Source: Armatimonadetes bacterium Uphvl-Ar1
Lineage (GTDB): Bacteria > Armatimonadota > Fimbriimonadia > Fimbriimonadales > Fimbriimonadaceae
NCBI GenBank assembly: GCA_002162075.1
Contig: CP021423.1
Span: forward strand, 434,001 to 498,000
Length of the DNA: 64,000 nucleotides
Direction: 5' to 3'
The position numbers and the translations under genes were made by a program. Positions within the stretch are counted from its first letter, which is position 1. The number at the start of each line of letters is the position of its first letter. Shown one piece after another: positions 27,796 to 36,622 of this stretch. The notes beneath the pieces are model-generated. The model saw nothing but the letters and a program-made list of their open reading frames with translations, had not been told where the DNA came from and made no database searches.

Positions 27796-28509
27796 TTATG
27801 ACGGGTTGGTTTGGTTCATGCTGGCGCGCCATTGGGCCATGCCAACGAAAGCCATGATGAGGAAGATGATGTAGAGAATGGCGGTGGGATAGTACTGGCG
27901 GTAGAAAAAGAGGGGAATGTAGATGAGATTGGTGATGATCCAGAAGTGCCAGGATTGAAAGATTTTGCGATTGGTGAGATATTGGGCGAGGAGACCGAAA
28001 GTGGTTGTTGCGGCATCAATCCAGACGAATTGGCCCTTGACGGCTTGGAGAATCGTGGCGAGGAGGGGAATGAAGATGAGGGGTGTGAGGCCGATGATGA
28101 TCCAGTTTTTGGGTTGGATGTGGGTGATAGGGAGGGACGACGAATTCCCCTTTTTGAGCCTCTCCCCAGAGGGGAGGGGGTTAGTGCTCCACTTTATCCA
28201 GCCGTCGATGAGGTAGCCAGCGGTGATGAGCATGACGAATACATCGCCATACTGCTTGGCTTCGGCGAAGAAATAGTAAGCGTAGGCGATTGCCCAGATC
28301 AGGCCGACGGGATAGTTGAAGGGGGATTGTTTGATGACGAGATAGACCCCGACGACACCGGAAACGAATCCGATGAGTTCGATACGGTTGTAGATATCTG
28401 TGGGGAACGGTTGGATAGGGAGGCCAAGGGGAATGGATTGGGCGAGGATGCAAATGAGATAGGAAGCGGCACCAATCAGGGTGGCGGTTTGCCAGGTGGT
28501 GAGCTTCAT
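27796..28509 (-). CDS. pnuC: PnuC-family nicotinamide riboside transporter
   Basis: An inner-membrane facilitator of the PnuC/SemiSWEET-related family that imports nicotinamide riboside or a related vitamin precursor. About seven transmembrane segments are visible. The family pattern is clear: NYPVGLIWAIAYAYYFFAEAKQYGD and the C-terminal SWHFWIITNLIYIPLFFYRQYYPTAILYIIFL. Between transmembrane segments it carries NPLPSGERLKKG, encoded by a palindromic repeat at 28159-28186, in frame and in a loop. A TAAAAC box (minus 28522-28517) ends 8 nt before the ATG. Confidence 0.88.
   Translation of the reverse strand: MKLTTWQTATLIGAASYLICILAQSIPLGLPIQPFPTDIYNRIELIGFVSGVVGVYLVIKQSPFNYPVGLIWAIAYAYYFFAEAKQYGDVFVMLITAGYLIDGWIKWSTNPLPSGERLKKGNSSSLPITHIQPKNWIIIGLTPLIFIPLLATILQAVKGQFVWIDAATTTFGLLAQYLTNRKIFQSWHFWIITNLIYIPLFFYRQYYPTAILYIIFLIMAFVGMAQWRASMNQTNPS
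28159..28186. repeat. Palindromic repeat inserted in the pnuC coding region
   Basis: CCTCTCCCCAGAGGGGAGG is an almost perfect hairpin, flanked by GGGGTTAGTG. It is read through as NPLPSGERLKK. It matches the second hairpin of the 35149 and 35295 units. Confidence 0.75.
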
Positions 28510-28620
28510 GGACTTGGTTTTACCTGGTGATTGAATGGTGAGGTTTCAGTGAGGTTGGTGGTGAAAGATCATTTCGAATGCGTGAATTCTGAGCGGACGC
28601 GTGTAAGATAGCGATTAGTT

Positions 28621-29889
28621 ATGGATATGACGCAAGAGAGCGGGAATTGGGGTGCGGCGAAGAAGTTTCGGTTGATTATTCGTGAGCAGGGTCAGAGCCG
28701 TGAGATGGGTGGGAATGAGATGTCGCTGGCGGTGGGGATTGTTGACAACATCATGATGAATGCTCTGGATACGGGAACCAGTGACATCCATTTGCAACCG
28801 GAGCGGGATCAGCTCCGGATTCGGTTTCGGCAGGACGGGGTGTTGCAGGAAAATGGTCAGTTACCGCCGGAGCAGGCGACGAACTGCTTGGCGCGATTGA
28901 AGCTTGCGGCCGGAATGCGAATTGACGAGCAGCGGGAAGCTCAAGATGGTCGAATTGACATGGAATACAACGGTCGCCGATTGAGTGCCCGGGCGAGTTG
29001 TATTCCTTGTTTGAATGGAGAGAAGTTTGTTATGCGGTTGCTTGATCCTCAGGCGATGAAAGTCAATTTGGAAGATCTGGGGATGCAACCGGAGACGGAG
29101 AAAACTTGGCGGAGTGCGATTTCGGTTCCCTATGGTTTGATTTTGGTCACGGGGCCGACAGGGAGCGGGAAGACATCTACGCTGTATGCTTCTTTGAACC
29201 AGCTGGATAGTTCGCACAGGAATATTGTCACGGTGGAAGATCCGATTGAATATGAGTTTGAGCATAACATTGCTCAGGTTCAGGTGACGGAAAAGACTCC
29301 GTTCCCTAAGGTTATGCGGGCATTTTTGAGGCAAGACCCTGACGTGATGATGGTGGGTGAAATTCGCGACTCGGATTCGTTGAAGATTGCCATTCAAGCG
29401 GGTCTGACGGGTCACTTGGTGATGAGCACTTTGCACACGAACAATGCATTGGAGGCAATTGGTCGGATGGCGGACATGGGGGCGGAGTGGTATTTGATGT
29501 CCGGTGTTACGGTGGCGATTATGGCTCAGCGGCTTGTGCGGAAGAACTGTCCGAAGTGTACGGAGCCATTCCCCTATTCTCGAGAAGAATTGGAATTGAT
29601 TGGAGTGACGGCGGAGGATATGCCGGGTGCGACGATGATGAAAGGGAAAGGGTGCGAGACCTGCCGGGGCAGTGGGTTCAAGGGTCGGCTCGGGATTTTT
29701 GAACTGGTGACCGGGAATCGTGACTTTAAGCAAGCGATTGCAAATCAAGCGGATTATCCGGAATTGATGGCGGTCGCTCGGGCGCAAGGATTTGCGACGA
29801 TGATTGAGGATGGTCGTAGGAAGGTGTTGACGGGTCAGACAACGCCGGACGAGGTTGCGAAGGCGGTCTTGACTCAGGCGATTGATTAA
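28621..29889 (+). CDS. PilB/GspE-type secretion or pilus assembly ATPase
   Basis: A hexameric motor ATPase for type IV pilus or type II secretion. SDIHLQPERDQLRIRFRQDG (about 54-73) is the N2 region, Walker A GPTGSGKTS is at 178-186, then the Asp box TVEDPIEYEFEHN, Walker B RQDPDVMMVGEIRDSDS, and the His box GHLVMSTLHTNNALE. The C-terminal tetracysteine zinc element is CPKC...CETC. At 422 residues it lacks the long N1 domain of PilB (about 560) and resembles shorter GspE-like proteins. Together with the prepilin at 22042 it points to a pilus-like apparatus. The downstream gene is translated almost contiguously. Confidence 0.92.
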   Translation: MDMTQESGNWGAAKKFRLIIREQGQSREMGGNEMSLAVGIVDNIMMNALDTGTSDIHLQPERDQLRIRFRQDGVLQENGQLPPEQATNCLARLKLAAGMRIDEQREAQDGRIDMEYNGRRLSARASCIPCLNGEKFVMRLLDPQAMKVNLEDLGMQPETEKTWRSAISVPYGLILVTGPTGSGKTSTLYASLNQLDSSHRNIVTVEDPIEYEFEHNIAQVQVTEKTPFPKVMRAFLRQDPDVMMVGEIRDSDSLKIAIQAGLTGHLVMSTLHTNNALEAIGRMADMGAEWYLMSGVTVAIMAQRLVRKNCPKCTEPFPYSREELELIGVTAEDMPGATMMKGKGCETCRGSGFKGRLGIFELVTGNRDFKQAIANQADYPELMAVARAQGFATMIEDGRRKVLTGQTTPDEVAKAVLTQAID

Positions 29890-29890
29890 G

Positions 29891-31141
29891 ATGGAGACTC
29901 CACGCAAAGGCCCTTCGGTGATGTTTAAGTCGGTTGTGGGGATTGTACTTTTGGTTGCGGGAGTGATTGGATTGACCAGAGGTTGGGAGAGTTATATGTA
30001 TCGGCAGGAATATTTGCGGGTGCCGATCAAGACATTGGAGGCTCGACGTGATCAGGTGGAGTTGATGGGGGTGCCTTTGGATGGGGAGGCGGTTGATCCC
30101 GAGACCCTTGGGAAATTTGCCGCCCTAGAGAAGGTGGAGTATCAGCGGGTTGGAGGGAGTAAGGAGAGTTTTGTTTCTGAGAGTGAGCTGATTCTGGCGG
30201 AAAAGGGATTGATTGATGACTTGATGTCGTTTAGCCGGTCGCCTTTGGAGGTTCGTTTTCCGACGAGTGATGCTGTCGTAAAACAATCGCGATTTTTGCC
30301 GGCGATGCGGGCGGCGGAGTCCTTGAACCACTATGCAAATGTTCAGCTAGATAACGGAGATTGGAAGGCGGCACTGGATGCGGTGGATGTTTTGGTGGCC
30401 CTTCAGGCGGCAGTTTCTAGGATTCCAACTATCCCGGGGATTACGTTGTGGTTTGGCATCAATTTGAATGTAATGTCGATTGTTGACCGCATTCGCTCCG
30501 AGTTTGATGTGAGCGAAGAGGGACGTGTTCGGATGTTGTCAGCGGTGAGCAATGATCGCGAAATGGTTCGGTTGAGGAATCATGTTGCGCGATCGGTTCA
30601 AGAAATGGCCGCGCTTTCACGTGGGGTTCTTGAACTTGATCAAAAGTATCGGGATCAGATGCGGATGATGGCCGAGATTGACAATTTTCCCGAGTTAACG
30701 GCACCGGACATTGAGAAGGCACTGGAATCGAATGTTTTGGAGGTTGGGCTTGAACTCATGAACGTGTCGGTTGAGGATTCTAATCCTGAGCTTGTGGGGT
30801 CTGAGTTAGATTTACTCCTGATTGAGCGAACTAGAAATCGGTCGTTTGAACCATCGGAGTTGATGGTTCATGTCTTTCCTACTCGTTTTGAGTTGGTGGG
30901 TCGGATGATTGAGCGGGTTGCTCAGGGCCGGAGGGTGATGCAAATGGTACTTTCGAGTCAAATCCAGCCGGGCGAGTCAGAGGTTACGATTGGTGGTGTT
31001 CGGGTTCGGACAGTCGTTGTCGAGAGTGGTGACCAGTTCCAAATTACGTCATCTCGATGGGGTTCTGAAGAGACTGTTGATACGAAAGGTCCGCTTGTAG
31101 TGAGTCAGCAGAAGGGTGTCGGAGTTTTGGTTCGGAAGTAA
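29891..31141 (+). CDS. Membrane-anchored protein of unknown function, PilB-linked
   Basis: A 416-residue protein with a basic N-terminus and one transmembrane helix ([24 protein letters not shown]), so anchored with its bulk outside the cytoplasm. Helical regions around 120-220 ([33 protein letters not shown]) look like tetratricopeptide-type helices. I recognise no family. The ATG at 29891 lies 2 nt after the ATPase stop; a TTG nine bases earlier is possible. Tight coupling to the PilB-type ATPase suggests a pilus or secretion accessory. Its stop overlaps the next ATG (TAATG). Confidence 0.7.
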   Translation: METPRKGPSVMFKSVVGIVLLVAGVIGLTRGWESYMYRQEYLRVPIKTLEARRDQVELMGVPLDGEAVDPETLGKFAALEKVEYQRVGGSKESFVSESELILAEKGLIDDLMSFSRSPLEVRFPTSDAVVKQSRFLPAMRAAESLNHYANVQLDNGDWKAALDAVDVLVALQAAVSRIPTIPGITLWFGINLNVMSIVDRIRSEFDVSEEGRVRMLSAVSNDREMVRLRNHVARSVQEMAALSRGVLELDQKYRDQMRMMAEIDNFPELTAPDIEKALESNVLEVGLELMNVSVEDSNPELVGSELDLLLIERTRNRSFEPSELMVHVFPTRFELVGRMIERVAQGRRVMQMVLSSQIQPGESEVTIGGVRVRTVVVESGDQFQITSSRWGSEETVDTKGPLVVSQQKGVGVLVRK

Positions 31142-31305
31142 TGGGGGCGAATCGCGACTTGCCGACGAAGGTGTGCGCGGTATGTGGTCGTGAGTTTTCT
31201 TGGCGGAAGAAGTGGGAGAAAGTTTGGGATGAGGTCAAGTATTGTAGTGATCGCTGCCGGAAAACGCGACAAACGGTGAATGATTCCGGTAATGTTAAAT
31301 CATGA
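31141..31305 (+). CDS. DUF2256 family small zinc-finger-like protein
   Basis: A 54-residue protein, too short for a 60-residue ORF cutoff. The sequence [20 protein letters not shown] contains the first CxxC and [12 protein letters not shown] the second C-x3-C, with the typical [15 protein letters not shown] core of DUF2256. Four cysteines could bind zinc. It overlaps the gene before it by 1 bp (TAATG) and the gene after by 4 bp (ATGA), strong support for real translation. Function unknown. Confidence 0.88.
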   Translation: MGANRDLPTKVCAVCGREFSWRKKWEKVWDEVKYCSDRCRKTRQTVNDSGNVKS

Positions 31306-31721
31306 GTCAGGTTTCGGCATCGCCTGGAGATCGTCCGGTTGGGATGACAGGGTTACAGATCGGGGTGGTTGTCTTTGCGGCAATGATGTTGGTTTTTGGA
31401 TTTTTGGTTAAGATTGATCGGGCACCGAGTTTTGGAGAGATGGTTTTGGACCCGGTTCGGCTTGCGATTCCGATGGTGTTGTTGTTTTCTCTGAGCTTGC
31501 GGCAAAAGATTGGGGTGACTCGCCGATTTGCGATGGTGGGACTGGTTTGCGTTGGACTGACAGTGATGAGTGAGGTTTACCGGGGTTCTTTTGGAAATTG
31601 GTTGTTGATTCCAGCGTTTGTCAGTTATGCGTGGATGCTGGGGCATTGTTGGAAAGAAAAGGGTATTGATTCGAGCTGGGCGGGTTTGGCCCTTTGTTTG
31701 GTGTTGGCTCCGGTTTTCTAG
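31302..31721 (+). CDS. Small integral membrane protein of unknown function
   Basis: A 139-residue protein with four hydrophobic segments ([61 protein letters not shown]). No motif recognised. It is translationally coupled to the DUF2256 gene through ATGA, closing the operon that starts with the PilB-type ATPase. Confidence 0.65.
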   Translation: MSQVSASPGDRPVGMTGLQIGVVVFAAMMLVFGFLVKIDRAPSFGEMVLDPVRLAIPMVLLFSLSLRQKIGVTRRFAMVGLVCVGLTVMSEVYRGSFGNWLLIPAFVSYAWMLGHCWKEKGIDSSWAGLALCLVLAPVF

Positions 31722-31733
31722 AACTTTGATTGG

Positions 31734-31739
31734 TAGAAT
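31734..31739 (+). promoter_or_regulatory. -10 box TAGAAT, predicted leaderless promoter
   Basis: TGG precedes the hexamer (extended -10 form TGnTAGAAT). It ends 7 nt before the ATG at 31746, placing the start of transcription at the start codon. Confidence 0.6.
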
Positions 31740-31745
31740 TGAGCC

Positions 31746-32603
31746 ATGGTGATGGGCTCGATTTTGCTGGGATTGGTCGTTGGTCAGACTCCGAAAGTGC
31801 CCGTTGGGGAACCGAAAGTGACGGCGCGATGGGAGATCGCGATGAAGGAGATTGATGAGAGTTCTGGATTAGGGGCAAGTCGTCGGTCTTCGGGGGTTTT
31901 TTATACTCACAATGATAGTGGCGATACGGCGCGTTTTTTTAGATTTGATAAGAAGGGAGAAGTGACGGCGGTTTATCGGTTGGACGGGGTGAAGGCGATT
32001 GATTGGGAGGATATGGAAGTCGCATCAGTTGGGCGGAAGCAGTATGTTTATCTAGCAGATGTTGGCGATAATGGGCGGATTCGACCGGAAATATATGTGC
32101 ACCGAGTAGAAGAGCCGGCGACTGATTTGGGGAATGCGGTTTTGAAACCGGAGACTTATCGGTTCCAATATCCGGATCGGAAAAATGACTGTGAGGCGGT
32201 ATTGGTTGACCCTAAAACTGGGGCGATTTGGTTTGTAACCAAGGCTCGTGATCAAAAGACAACGGTGTACGTTTGCCGTGAGCCGAGGGTGGGCGGGCTT
32301 CAAGTCCTGGAGAAGGTTCATGAGGATTTGAAGATCAATACTGGGGGACTCGGAGGAAATCTGGTTACCGGGGGGAGTGTATCGCCAGATGGGATGATGA
32401 TTGTTCTCAAAACTTATGCGGGCGGTAACATTTACCGAGTGACTGGGGGATTTGATAGTTGGGTGAAATCTGTGCCGATTCCGGTGCAGTTTCCTTTGGA
32501 AAAGCAGGGTGAAGCGGTTTGTTTTAGTGGCGACGGTTCGTTTTTGGTATCGAGCAGTGAGGGGTCACCTTGTCCGATCCAGGTCTTTCGGGTGCCGCGT
32601 TAG
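31746..32603 (+). CDS. Secreted beta-propeller-like protein
   Basis: A 285-residue protein with a short hydrophobic N-terminus (MVMGSILLGLVVGQTP) that may be a signal peptide. The body is rich in propeller-like strands, with ESSGLGASRRSSGVFYTHNDSGDTARFFRFDKKG, AIDWEDMEVA, VYLADVGDNG and RFQYPDRKNDCEAVLVDP, a pattern I have seen in uncharacterised SdiA-regulated/phytase-like propellers. Acidic conserved positions (N-D-S-G-D, D-W-E-D) could bind calcium. Catalytic role unknown. Confidence 0.65.
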   Translation: MVMGSILLGLVVGQTPKVPVGEPKVTARWEIAMKEIDESSGLGASRRSSGVFYTHNDSGDTARFFRFDKKGEVTAVYRLDGVKAIDWEDMEVASVGRKQYVYLADVGDNGRIRPEIYVHRVEEPATDLGNAVLKPETYRFQYPDRKNDCEAVLVDPKTGAIWFVTKARDQKTTVYVCREPRVGGLQVLEKVHEDLKINTGGLGGNLVTGGSVSPDGMMIVLKTYAGGNIYRVTGGFDSWVKSVPIPVQFPLEKQGEAVCFSGDGSFLVSSSEGSPCPIQVFRVPR

Positions 32604-32758
32604 TGGGACCCGAATTGTGAAGGATTTGGGTTGAAAATTGCCCCGTTTGGCCCAGAGAATTGCGGGTTTGAGTGTGTATAGACCTGATCAAGTCCGAAAA
32701 GAAGAGGGGTATAACCCAGGAGCCGTCGCAAGGATGCGGCACGCAAGAGGAACACCAA
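32604..32758 (+). promoter_or_regulatory. Possible structured 5' leader of the 3D-domain gene
   Basis: This 155 nt gap has small hairpins, GGGTATAACCC at 32707-32717 and GCCG(TCGCAAGGATG)CGGC at 32722-32740, followed by AAGAGGAAC near the ATG. 3D-domain and resuscitation-factor genes are known targets of the c-di-AMP (ydaO) riboswitch, but I could not match that consensus. I mark this as unassigned structure. Confidence 0.3.
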
Positions 32759-33433
32759 ATGCGGAAATTGATGATTACTGGCCTGTTGGCCATCTGCGCG
32801 ATTGCGATGCACCCGTTGAGTGCAAGCGCAGTTCAAGAATCCGGTCGCACATCGACCGTTGAGACAAAAGAGACGAAGATTCCTTTTGAAGTGAAGTACG
32901 TATTTAACCGAGACATCACACCGGGCCGGGTCAAGAAGGTAACCGACGGATTGGACGGGAAGAAGACCACGACGACAACTCATTGGTTTGAAAATGGGGT
33001 GAAGGTTGATACAGAGACCAAAACGGAGACGGTTCCGGCAAAGGATGCCGTTTTTCATATGGGAAAAGCGGGTTTTCTCGAAGCGGATCGGGGTTCTTTC
33101 AACCGGGCTTCGGTGAAAACAATGGAATCTACCGCTTATCTTCCAACTGATGGTTCTGGTCACGGTCGTACAGCGAGTGGTTTGAGGGCGAAATTTGGAG
33201 TAGTAGCGGTTGACCCTAAGGTGATCAAGATTGGTACTTTGCTCTATGTTGAAGGGTATGGTTTTGCGGTTGCGGCGGATACGGGCGGCGCGATCAAAGG
33301 AAACAAGATTGATGTGTGCATGCATGACAAGGCGAAGGCTCTGAAATGGGGTCGTCGGAAAGTTCAGGTTCATATCTTCCGAGAGCGGTTCACGGAAGGG
33401 ATGGCGCGGAAATATCGTTCCGCGGGCATGTAG
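32759..33433 (+). CDS. Secreted 3D-domain (RlpA-like/YuiC-type) cell-wall protein
   Basis: A 224-residue exported protein with signal peptide MRKLMITGLLAICAIAMHPL and cleavage after SASA. Residues 35-100 resemble a G5-like segment (ETKIPFEVKYVFNRDITPGRVKKV). The C-terminal 3D domain carries STAYLPTDGSGHGRTASGLRA, GVVAVDPKVIKIGTLLYVEGYG, AVAADTGGAIKGNKIDVCM and WGRRKVQVHI, with the three Asp that name it. Related proteins are lytic transglycosylase-like wall enzymes that resemble resuscitation factors. The chosen start gives a clean signal peptide. It overlaps the presumptive rsmA start. Confidence 0.9.
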   Translation: MRKLMITGLLAICAIAMHPLSASAVQESGRTSTVETKETKIPFEVKYVFNRDITPGRVKKVTDGLDGKKTTTTTHWFENGVKVDTETKTETVPAKDAVFHMGKAGFLEADRGSFNRASVKTMESTAYLPTDGSGHGRTASGLRAKFGVVAVDPKVIKIGTLLYVEGYGFAVAADTGGAIKGNKIDVCMHDKAKALKWGRRKVQVHIFRERFTEGMARKYRSAGM

Positions 33434-34199
33434 AGCGATTCGGCTTAGTTCCGGATAAACGACTTGGTCAGCATTGGCTGACATCTGACAAGGCTATTCG
33501 CGCGATTTGTGATCGAGCGGATGGCCTTTCTGGCGTTTTGGAGATCGGTCCGGGGCCTGGGGTGTTGACTCGTCCTTTGGTAGAGCGAGTTGGTCGGGTT
33601 GTTGCCCTTGATGTTGACCAGCGAATGGTGGATGCGGCGGGAGTTTGGGCGGATGGAGCGCAGGTGATTTTGGCGGACGCACTCAAAGAGGATTGGGGTG
33701 CGCTCTTGGGGATATGGCGGAGCCGAGGGGCATCTTTTCTAATATGCCCTATAACATTACGGGGCCCCTCTTGGACAAGGTTTGCGAACAGGCTGGGGTG
33801 ATTGACCGGTCGATCCTGATGATGCAACGAGAGGTGGGGGAGAAGATCTTGGCGAAGGCGGGGGATCGCAACCGGGGGGCTTTGAGTGTGGTGATTCAGC
33901 GGCTATTCACAGTTACGCGGGTTTGTCTTGTTCCACCAGGGGCGTTTTGGCCCCCGCCAAAAGTGGACAGTGTGGTTTTAGATTTACGTCCCCGGGGTCT
34001 GACGGGAGATGGTGTTTTTGATGTGGTTCGTTTGGGATTTCGGTCGCCCAGAAAGACTCTGGTGAACAATTTGTCAAGTGGGTTTGAGAAGGGTTTGGTT
34101 GGAGGAGTTCTTTTAGAGATGGGGCTGAGTGAGACTGTGCGACCGCATGAGTTGACGGAGGAGGCGTGGTTTGAGCTTGCCGGGCGACTTACTCAATGA
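33346..34199 (+). CDS. rsmA: 16S rRNA dimethyladenosine transferase, frameshifted
   Basis: Dimethylates the two adjacent adenines near the 3' end of 16S rRNA. The N-terminal part carries ERFGLVPDKRLGQHWLTSDKAI and VLEIGPGPGVLTRPLVERVGRVVALDVD (SAM loop); after the break come FSNMPYNITGPLLDK (active site N-x-P-Y), ILMMQREVGEKI and PPPKVDS. The frame breaks at the G run 33708-33711; one added G gives GALLGDMAEPRGIFSNMPYNI. I regard it as one intact gene. In this frame the only start is the ATG at 33346, inside the preceding 3D gene, giving an N-terminal extension of about 29 residues; the true start is uncertain. Confidence 0.87.
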
Positions 34200-35114
34200 A
34201 AAAGTGAAGGCGGAAGGTCACGCTTTGGGATTTGATTTGGTGGGGGTTTGTGATGCATCACCACCCCATTCGTTGGGGGTTTTGGAAGCTTGGGTGGGGG
34301 AGGGGATGCACGGAGAAATGGCTTACATGGCAGACAGTTTGCCGTTGCGGGGGGATCTGAATCGGGTTTTGCCGGGGGTGAGGAGCGTGGTGGCGGTGGG
34401 TTTGAACTACTATCAGGAGCCGGTCGGCGGGGATGTGAAGGTGGCTCGGTACGCTCTGGGGCGTGACTATCATAAAGTCATTCGAGGCAAACTGAAGAAG
34501 TTGGCCCGGACGATGGTAAGGGTTTGTCCGGGTGAGAAGTGGCGAGCTTGTGTTGATTCGGCTCCGATTATGGAACGGGAATATGCGAATCGGGCGGGAT
34601 TGGGGTGGTTTGGGAAAAACACATGTCTGATCAATTCTCATCGGGGGAGTTGGTTTTTGATCGGTGTGCTTTTGACGACGGCCGAGGTTGCAATTGATTC
34701 GCCGGCGGTGGGTGGGTGTGGAACGTGCCGCAAGTGCATTGATGCTTGTCCGACGGGGGCAATTGTTCAGCGTGGTGGGGTGTGGCAGGTGGATGCGCGG
34801 CGTTGCATCAGCTATTTGACTATTGAGAAGCGGGGGGAGTTTTCGGCGGAGGAGAAGGAGATGATAGGGGACTGGACGTTTGGGTGTGATGTGTGCCAGG
34901 AAGTTTGTCCGTTTAACCAGGCACGGGAAAGTCAACCATTGCGAGCGGCGGAGACGCAAGAGGCAGAGTTTTTGGATCGGCGGGATTTTGGGAGTTTGGA
35001 GGAGATTTTGGTGTGGTCGGAGTCGGAGTGGGATGAGCGGACTCGGGGAGTGCGGTTCGCCGGGCGGGGTTTGAGGGGTTGAAGCGGAATGCACGGGCGA
35101 ATTTGGGGGAGTAG
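34171..35114 (+). CDS. queG: Epoxyqueuosine reductase, probable 3' frameshift
   Basis: Last step of queuosine synthesis, reducing epoxyqueuosine in tRNA with a cobalamin cofactor and two [4Fe-4S] clusters. Seen: LGFDLVGVCDASP, SVVAVGLNYY, RDYHKVIRGKL, cluster ligands CGTCRKCIDACPTGAI and CDVCQEVCPFN. Read straight, it stops at 35082 after FAGRGLRG. Adding one G to the run 35075-35078 continues GLRGLKRNARANLGE to a TAG at 35112-35114, matching the expected L-x-R-N-x-x-x-x-L-G family end. TTG at 34171 sits 5 nt after GGAGGAGG; GTG 34204 is an alternative. Like shorter QueG forms it lacks a long HEAT-like tail. Confidence 0.88.
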
Positions 35115-35148
35115 TTTCTTTGATCTCATGAAATTTCTCTCGTTGTGG

Positions 35149-35265
35149 TCTCCCCACCCCAGCCCCTCCCCATCAGGGGAGAGAGAGACGACGATTTTTT
35201 GCGGGGGTTGCTTTATACTTGCCCCCTCCTAAGTCCTCCCCCAGAGGGGGAGGGGGGAACGAGCT
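35149..35265. repeat. Tandem palindromic repeat unit 1
   Basis: A 117 bp unit starting TCTCCCCACCCCAGCCCC and ending ACGAGCT, with two hairpins: CCCCTCCCCATCAGGGGAG and CCTCCCCCAGAGGGGGAGG. TTGCGGGGGTTGCTTTATACTTG joins them; TATACT there could act as a promoter. Confidence 0.85.
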
Positions 35266-35294
35266 TTTCCGAATGGGATTTCATATGATATGAA

Positions 35295-35410
35295 TCTCCC
35301 CACCCCATCCCCTCCCCATCAGGGGAGGGAGAGACGATAATCTTCTGCGGGGGTTGCTTCATACTTGCCCTCTCCTAAGTCCTAACCCAGAGGGGAGGAG
35401 GATACGAGCT
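35295..35410. repeat. Tandem palindromic repeat unit 2
   Basis: A 116 bp copy of the unit at 35149 in the same orientation, separated by 29 bp. It differs at several positions, including a decayed second hairpin (TAACCCAGAGGGGAGG), so the duplication is not recent. Confidence 0.85.
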
Positions 35411-35511
35411 GGAATGCGCCTCAAAAAGTGGACACCTGCTGTTAGCCAACTGCCTCTTTGAGATTGAACAGATGAATCAGAGTTTGATGAGGGTTCGTCT
35501 GGACAGTTGGT

Positions 35512-36546
35512 TTGACGATACGGGAAGAGACGGAGTTGTGGGAGGAGCGGGCGTTAGCAACGAGGGCGATGCTGGCGTCAGCGAGTGCGGGCCGGGTACG
35601 GGCGGAAGAGCCTGACCCGGTTCGGACATGTTTTCAGAGAGATCGGGATCGGATTTTGCATTCCAAAGCGTTTCGCCGGTTGAAGCATAAGACGCAGGTG
35701 TTTATTGAGCCGGCGGGGGATCACTACCGGACGAGGTTGACGCATTCTTTGGAAGTGGCTCAGATTGCAAGGACGATTGGGCGGGCTTTGCGGCTGAATG
35801 AAGATTTGATTGAAGCGATTGCGTTGGGGCACGATGTGGGGCATACACCGTTTGGACATGCAGGGGAACAGGCGATTGATGAGGTGTTGCGGGAAGATTT
35901 TGCGGGGGTTGACGGCGCACCAACCGGGTTCCGTCACTATGAGCACTCTTTGCGGATTGTTGATGTTTTGGCGGATATGAACTTGACCCTTGAAGTTCGA
36001 GCGGGCATTGGGGGGCATTCTAAGGGGCGGAAGGATTTGAGCGCGGCGGATGGGGAAGTGACTTCGACTTTGGAAGCGGCAGTGGTCCGGATCAGTGACC
36101 GAGTGGCTTACTTGAATCATGATTTGGATGATGCGGTGCGTAGTGGTTTGATTGATGGGGTTCCGGCGCAATTTGCGGCTTTGGGTGAATCTCACGGTAA
36201 GCGGATCAGTGGGATGGTTCAGGATGTGATTCGGGAGAGCCGGGATCGAGATGTGATTGGGCTGAGCAGTGGAATGTTGAGTGCGATGAATGATTTGAAG
36301 GAGTGGCTTTTTGTGAATGTTTATTTACGGGAGCCGGTGCCGATGGTTCAGGTGCGGAAGGCGAAGAAAATTGTGAGGGAGTTATTGCTTTACTTCGCGG
36401 AGCCGGGGAATCTGCCGACGGGTTTTGAAGGGGTTCAGGGGGCGGTGGATTATGTCGCGGGGATGACGGATCGGTTTGCGATTAAGACGTATCAGGACTT
36501 GTTTATCCCGACCGAGTTTGCGGATGTCGTAGCGCGGGTTCGGTGA
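35512..36546 (+). CDS. dgt: dGTPase-like protein
   Basis: Hydrolyses dNTPs to nucleosides and triphosphate, tuning nucleotide pools. HD-domain metal ligands are in RTRLTHSLEVAQIARTIGRAL (H78 region) and IALGHDVGHTPFGHAGEQAID (H-D pair), with a second Asp in RISDRVAYLNHDLDDA. FHRYEHSLRI-like RHYEHSLRIVD and TYQDLFIPTEFAD fit the family. At 344 residues it is a type 2 dGTPase-like protein, shorter than E. coli Dgt. Start is TTG. It precedes the stringent response gene by 76 bp. Confidence 0.9.
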   Translation: MTIREETELWEERALATRAMLASASAGRVRAEEPDPVRTCFQRDRDRILHSKAFRRLKHKTQVFIEPAGDHYRTRLTHSLEVAQIARTIGRALRLNEDLIEAIALGHDVGHTPFGHAGEQAIDEVLREDFAGVDGAPTGFRHYEHSLRIVDVLADMNLTLEVRAGIGGHSKGRKDLSAADGEVTSTLEAAVVRISDRVAYLNHDLDDAVRSGLIDGVPAQFAALGESHGKRISGMVQDVIRESRDRDVIGLSSGMLSAMNDLKEWLFVNVYLREPVPMVQVRKAKKIVRELLLYFAEPGNLPTGFEGVQGAVDYVAGMTDRFAIKTYQDLFIPTEFADVVARVR

Positions 36547-36569
36547 AGCAAAAACTGGTTGTGGTCAGC

Positions 36570-36575
36570 TATAAT
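36570..36575 (+). promoter_or_regulatory. -10 box TATAAT before relA/spoT
   Basis: A consensus TATAAT 48 bp before the ATG at 36623. It overlaps the first in-frame start-like codon at 36575, which argues that 36623 is the real start. Confidence 0.55.
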
Positions 36576-36622
36576 TGTCCGTACCTCTTTGCTCGCGGGG
36601 TGGCGGGCTGTTCTTCGTCTTC

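Larger units (their letters stand above)
35115..35511. other. Gene-free region between queG and dgt
   Basis: About 400 bp dominated by the two tandem repeat units (35149-35265 and 35295-35410). Neither strand has a credible gene. The last 100 bp, after the second unit, presumably hold the dgt promoter, but I find no clear boxes. Confidence 0.6.

Noticed and set aside
32604-32758. c-di-AMP riboswitch before the 3D-domain gene
   Set aside because: Known for related genes, but I could not match the conserved core; kept only as possible structure.
35149-35410. CRISPR array
   Set aside because: Only two long units of unequal sequence, each with internal hairpins, and no cas genes.
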